From Amoebophrya sp. A120 (taxonomy: Eukaryota; Sar; Dinophyceae; Syndiniales; Amoebophryaceae), in assembly GCA_905178155.1 (NCBI GenBank), contig CAJINV010000003.1:8724179-8788178 (forward strand): a stretch of DNA of 64,000 bases. The letters run 5' to 3'. Both the position numbers and the translations under genes were made by a program. Below, in pieces: positions 59,385 through 64,000 of this stretch. The notes beneath the pieces are model-generated. The model was not told the DNA's origin. It did no database searches and saw only the letters and a list, made by a program, of their open reading frames with translations. Every line of letters begins with the position of its first letter. Positions within the stretch are counted from its first letter, which is position 1.

Positions 59385-61256
59385 TTAGCCGAGCAAATCA
59401 AGTAGATCTTCTTCTTCGGCATTCCGAGGAACCGGGCCAGCACTCCCGGCAGCACCTTGCTCGTCGAGGTCTCTACGCACACTATCCAGCGCTGTTTTGT
59501 GCTCGGCATTTGCTTGCTTGAGCACAATGGGTTTCGCACGCTCCTTCGGCGAGTCGCCTTGCCGCATTAAAACTGAAGTTGTAAATAATTTGCGTGCGAT
59601 TCGTGTTTCCCTTCATCATGAAGCGAGGTGGTACACTAACTAGATGACCATCATGGGAGGGAGACAAAACAAAGGAGCGAAGGGCGGCTGCAAGATGCAG
59701 CTGAGGCCGAGGGAATCCACACGAACAGCTGGGGGAGCTCCTGCCTGGTGCCTCAGAGGACCAGAAGAGATCCTTTACCTTGCTTGCAAAGGAAAAGATT
59801 CTTGGCTCCCACTCCCACTCCTACTTCATCCAGACGAAAATCGAACTAGTTGCTAGATGGACAAGATGATGACGTTGGCCTTTGTGCCATTTGACGAACA
59901 TCAACATGGAAGTGGAAAAAGTGAAAAAATAAATGCGCCTCGGTGATACCGACATTCTCCGTATCGAACATGCGGTCGCCTTGAAAGAGATTATTGAAGT
60001 GAAATGTATCTGAGTCGTCCGCTGGCTTTGATGGCCCGAGCACGGCCGCTAGGTTGTTTAGCTGATCAACTGCGTTCCGTTTGGCAGTGCGTGGCGATAC
60101 CATTCCGGAGGACCGCCCAAGATGCTGGCTCTCACTTCCGGAGGATCTTGCACCCGCAGAGTTGTAACCTGAAGAAAAACACAAACAATAATAAAATCAA
60201 GGAGAAAAGCGAAGGCATGACTACCGAGATGATGTAGTCAAAAGTTGGTACACCAAAAAACAATGGCAACAAAACAATACTCAATGCCGACGCTGCAACT
60301 ATAACGGGGCTCCTAGTCGCATGATCATCCACGAGGATGCGCAAGCCATACTGCTACTTACTAGAAGTGCCCACGAATGAATCACAGGCTTGTAGTTTTG
60401 ATCGATTATCGTCACAACTGTGCTGCGACTTACCTTTTTCCCCGCTCTTGGATGCGTTTTTTGCGTATAAATTCGTCCCCAACTCGCTCCAATTAGCAGA
60501 GCCCGGATTTACTCTCGCCACCCGCTGCTGGTTCACGAAATAGACGCCATGTCCGCTAACCATTCCATCTAACAGCTCTTCGCGCAAGTCCTGCTGAAGA
60601 TACGTCACCGTTCCGGGAGGCAGCGAGTTGAAAGGTAGGCTCCCACCGAGCGGCACGACGATGGCCCCATCCTGGTTTTGTGTTTCGTCTTGAAGGAAGA
60701 GGCTGACCTTTACCCGGCGATCTTGCAGAAACGCTGCCAATTGCATTCGGAGCTCTCGGAAAGCGTACATGGACATAGAGTTGAACAGCCCTTGAAACAT
60801 TTCTTCCCCTTGCGCAATCAGCGCGAGCAGCTCGTTGTTGTCATTGCCCGCGATGCGTTTGCAGGCGTGGAGATGGTTCCACGCGACGTCGCACAGCTCC
60901 TCACCACTGCTGCAGCAGAGAAATTGGTACTTGAAACCCATGGTGATGAGGTCCATGAGCTTGTCCATACTGCTTTCGTTCAGTCGCATGATGCTGGAGT
61001 GCGCAAGCCGGTCAAAAACCTGCCGGCAACTGTGCAGCGAAAACACCTCCTGGGGGCGGAACAGCTCCTCAAGGAAACGTGGAAAAAACATGCTCTTGAT
61101 AACGTCGTGTAGCACCTTCTCGCCCTTCTGGGGGGCGATTTTCTGTGCCTCTAGTCGCTGCTCCAAAATGTAAATCATTTCTCCTCCCATGCACAGGATC
61201 AGCAGGGGCATCACCTGCAGGCTGCCGGAAATCGTGCCAGGAGTCACACCTGCCAT
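59385..61256 (-). CDS. OSCP1: OSCP1-family protein (organic solute carrier partner 1)
   Basis: Three exons: 61256-60434, 60168-59950, 59572-59385; 1230 bases, 409 residues, close to the roughly 390 of animal OSCP1. Landmarks of the family: LLILCMGGEMIYILEQRLEA, FRPQEVFSLHS, RLAHSSIMRLNESSMDKLMD with TMGFKYQF, RVKVSLFLQDETQN, a LGTNLYA motif and the acidic C-terminus EEEDLLDLLG. Family members are linked to cilia and to solute transporters; the role here is unknown. Introns are GT-AG (donors GTAAGT and GTATCA, CAG acceptors). ATG at 61256 begins MAGVTPGTISGS, about 10 residues longer than animal proteins. Confidence 0.9.
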
Positions 61257-61430
61257 GGTCGGTCGTCTGGTGAAGCTGCAGGCTCTCCTGCTAATCCTGC
61301 TGTTTAAAAGTACTCAGTGTTGGTCATCTTGTTGCTCCCGCACGAGTTGCCACGACATCCAGGAAGAGGAGCGCTACCATCTGTCTCTGCTGGTCTATTC
61401 TGCGTACTTGATGACGACGTCGAAAGGCTT

Positions 61431-62317
61431 TCACTTCGAGGAACGGAGACGGACGTCGTTCTTCTTCTTGTCAGCTTCCTGCTCAAAGTAATTAATAATG
61501 ATGAAGCGCCAACAATGTTTATTTGCGTTGACTGTGTGGTCACCCTTAGCAGTTTTACGCTCCAGCACAGTGGCTGAGACCTTATCTGCGACACGTCGGA
61601 CCACGACCCGGGGATGTGAATACTGCGCTGCCGCCCAGCCACTTAAACCCTGCGCAAACCAGACACCGTGGGCCACGTCGCAGGATAGGAGCTCGATGCT
61701 CCGTGCAAACTTGTGGGGTCTGTCTAGCGGATGCAGAAAAAAAGGTACGTACAACACGACACCCAGTTACTGTCACAGGCACAGCCACACGCAAATCAGA
61801 TCCCACCGACGGCGAACAGGACTCAAGCTAGTTTAAACAGGAAGAAAGACAATATCTATATCCCAGAAGGAACGACAAACACCTAGTAATAGCGCTAGGC
61901 ACAACGAACTTCCGTTTCCGTAAAAAGAAAAACTGTCTCAATCATATAGAGCAACGCCGAAGCGTAAGCGAAAACAACACCTAAGGAAAGATCTTCTGTC
62001 GCTGGTATGACTATTCTAGGGGAAAAAAAAAATCGTAATGCCCCATGCCTGTGTAGCTGTAGGTAGCTGTAGGCGCTCCCGCTCCTGCTGATGTAACATG
62101 GAGTTCGGGGATTGTGTACGAGAAAACCGGATGAGCAACACACACCACGCAAGAAAGAGAGACAGATATTCTCAACTGGAGAACAGCGAATGGCCTTTAT
62201 CATATTGATGAAATATCCATATGTATCCAGGGCTCCTCCGCCATCGTCGATCGTCTTGCCGGGACGCAGCACGACTATGGAAGCTTGCTGGGCGAATAGG
62301 ATGAGATAGATACTCAT
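61431..62317 (-). CDS. Possible 154-residue secreted protein
   Basis: Exons 62317-62146 and 61723-61431 join in phase (465 bases) using donor GTGTGT and acceptor CTAG. ATG at 62317 opens a hydrophobic signal-like segment (MSIYLILFAQQASIVVL). The second exon looks coding (SIELLSCDVAHGVWFAQGL, VRRVADKVSATVLERKTAKG) and ends with a basic tail. The intron choice is my best fit only; the exon 2 frame is better supported than exon 1. No family recognised. Confidence 0.4.
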
Positions 62318-62785
62318 GGAAAATAAATGCCACAGAGGACTCGATCCAGCCTATGGGTCATTTTCATTTTTTGCAGGAGCGGATTCATTTAATATTCGGC
62401 GCGCATCAACAAGGGTTCTTGTATGGTGAAAAATCACAGCTGCGCAGCTTCATCATGCTGCTCTCTATGCGTGTGTCGTGTGTGTCTGTGTGCGTGTGGT
62501 ACTAACCCTACTTCTTTTTGTTTTGCTGCTCGCCCTTCTCGTCATGATCCCCAGCATTTATTACAAGACTATAGACTGCAGACGCAGTGCCTCATTGTGA
62601 TATCTCGTGTTTTTCTTTTCTATTCCTTTGCTTGCATTGATTCCGCCGGCACGGTTTCTTGCCGGATTCTCCGAAAATTCTGCCACTTCTCCCGGATAGC
62701 AAGTCCCTTGACTAGCCGACTCGGACGTTGAGCCAGAACTAGATGTCGTTGATCACAATGAGGAAACTACCCGCGGGACCTACGT

Positions 62786-63919
62786 CTACCCGATGTTGAG
62801 CCGAAACATGTCGTTCACAATGATGAAACTTCCGGCGTGCGGTACTAAGTGAAACACCTGGGCAAACTTCAGCGGATTCTCCTCATCGTCTACTTTCAGG
62901 TCTCCCGTCACAAAAATGAAGACGCCATTGTTGAACGGGTTCGGCTGGAAATCCACCTGGGGGGTAAGCACGATCATGACATCGGTAAGTATTTCTAATA
63001 TTTGTATTTCTGGTTGTTGCTGCAAAAATAAGGACTGCACGCGCACAAGAATCTTTTAAGATTATCAAAGTAAATGAGTCGCGCTTGTATCCACACGTCC
63101 TACTTGAATAGCAAAAGAAAGTGTTACCTTTGTGAGGGTATGCTTCACTTTCGAGAACTTCAAATTGTTGAGCTTGTTCATTATCGCCTGCTGTCCCTGC
63201 AGCGCTTCGCCCTCGAACGTCATCATGGAATCTGGCGTGTACCTGAAAGAGAAGCGACACTATAGCATAATGATAATCATAATTCTCGAAGGTAAAGCAC
63301 CTGCTGCTGCAGGAAGCAGTTATGGTCGTTGAAGAGAGGATGGAGTCGTTACACGAGTCAAAGTCAATGAAACTGAAAGAAGCAATTGTACAATTGTTGG
63401 AGCGCGACCCGATTCGTGTCAAAGGTATTGTAGTAGTGCTGGCAGAACTGCTATATCCCACAGAAAAGCGTACCCAGCAGACCAGAATCGTCAACGCCGC
63501 TTTGAAATTTACTACGGAGACTTCGTCACTTTACTACGTTTTCTTTCCCCGCGTGGCATGATAAGCATCTTCGCAGGGACATACTCCTACCTCACTCCTG
63601 CAAAGCAGTGCCAGTGCCAATCGATATCTATCTCTATGTTGATGCCGCTGCGTTTACTTGTTCTACATGACAAGTACAGCACGTCGAGACTGTTGGAAAT
63701 AATACAACTCCAGAAAAGGTATGGTGTGGACGGCTTGTGCTAGTGCTTCTTTTTGTCTTTTTTTGTCGCCGGCGGAGGTCGTCCCCCACCTATTTATATG
63801 TTTTGTCTGTCGGAGTAGTTCTTTCGTTGCGCTTTTAAGTACAACGATGGCATGCTGGGTATACTTTTCTGTGTGATATGCTCGCCAATCTGAGCAAACT
63901 GCGGGTTGATCTGCGACAT
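62786..63919 (-). CDS. NTF2: Nuclear transport factor 2
   Basis: Carries RanGDP into the nucleus by binding FG nucleoporins. Four exons: 63919-63879, 63448-63392, 63242-63128, 62956-62786; 384 bases, 127 residues, the usual NTF2 length. Landmarks: FAQIGEQFCQHYYNTFDTNR, LYTPDSMMTFEGEALQGQQA, FSKVKHTL, GVFIFVTGDLKVDDEENP and the C-terminal HLVPHAGSF, NDMFRLNIG. ATG at 63919 starts MSQINPQF. The first intron is a TAT/ATA element; the next two are GT-AG (GTACAA with TTTCAG, GTAACA with CCCAG). The 57-base second exon was found only by following the element's ends and fits the family exactly. Confidence 0.96.
63454..63878 (-). mobile_element. Introner in NTF2, 425 bp
   Basis: Sense ends TATCACACAGAAAAGTATAC and GTACGCTTTTCTGTGGGATA are inverted repeats over about 26 bases (outer match continues into CCCAGCA). 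Flanks GAGCA and TAGCA (4 of 5). Excision restores IGEQFCQHYY. Confidence 0.92.
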
Positions 63920-63943
63920 TTTCTTGCCTCGGCTGCCTCGTGA

Positions 63944-64000
63944 TATGGATGTGTCAGGCGGAAAGTCGCAAAATATAAAGATTGAAACGCAAATGGAAAC
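63944..64000. mobile_element. Introner-like element cut by the right edge
   Basis: Begins TATGGATGTGTCAGGCGGAA, matching the terminus of the element at 47708 (TATGGATGTGTCAGGATCG). The left flank is CGTGA. It lies 25 bases upstream of the NTF2 ATG, so it would fall in the 5' untranslated region. The other end is outside the window. Confidence 0.65.

Noticed and set aside
1-64000. Dinoflagellate spliced-leader gene, tRNA, rRNA or CRISPR array
   Set aside because: No spliced-leader core, no cloverleaf or rRNA signature and no regular short repeats with spacers were seen on either strand.

Overview
The window is nuclear DNA of an intron-rich eukaryote. Every gene I can defend lies on the minus strand, so reading order runs from 64,000 down to 1. 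Identifiable proteins, judged from translated motifs, are: nuclear transport factor 2 (NTF2), an OSCP1-family protein, casein kinase 1, a very large PdxT-type glutaminase subunit of pyridoxal-5'-phosphate synthase, sulfite oxidase, ribosomal protein eL15-group L27a/uL15, an ASP5/plasmepsin-V-like aspartic protease, and malate dehydrogenase (running off the left edge). One-directional gene order, GC/GA-type donors and abundant mobile introns point to the dinoflagellate lineage, most like the parasitic syndinian Amoebophrya, in which introner elements have been described. The genus is inference.

Layout, right to left. 62.8-63.9 kb NTF2; 61.4-62.3 kb a possible small secreted protein; 59.4-61.3 kb OSCP1; 58.6-59.1 kb fragments of an unidentified small gene; 54.7-57.4 kb casein kinase 1; 52-54.7 kb no convincing gene; 46.6-50.7 kb PdxT, with a 1.25-kb inverted-repeat element in its 5' region (50.74-51.99 kb); 42.8-45.1 kb and 37.3-41.9 kb two multi-exon membrane proteins; 33.3-37.0 kb sulfite oxidase; 32.0-32.8 kb a small secreted or membrane protein; 30.3-31.4 kb ribosomal L27a; 24.6-28.7 kb aspartic protease; 22.6-23.2 kb a C-terminally anchored protein; 19.8-20.3 kb a 137-residue protein; 18.1-19.2 kb an unresolved gene; 12.6-16.8 kb a 936-residue protein; 4.9-11.7 kb a 1993-residue coiled-coil protein; 0.75-1.9 kb malate dehydrogenase.

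The most interesting system is a set of about 19 transposon-like introns. Each begins TAT and ends ATA, has terminal inverted repeats, and is flanked by a 5-bp direct repeat (perfect in nine cases). Removing the element plus one copy of the repeat restores the reading frame in every gene where I could test it: sulfite oxidase (four), PdxT (four plus the 1.25-kb element upstream), NTF2, malate dehydrogenase, the aspartic protease, and three unidentified genes. They lack GT-AG ends. The 1.25-kb element carries the same termini as some of the short introns and may be a larger relative. Casein kinase 1, OSCP1 and L27a contain only ordinary GT-AG introns. Splice sites were deduced from reading frame and family alignment from memory; coordinates may be off by one or two bases, and no transcript data were available.
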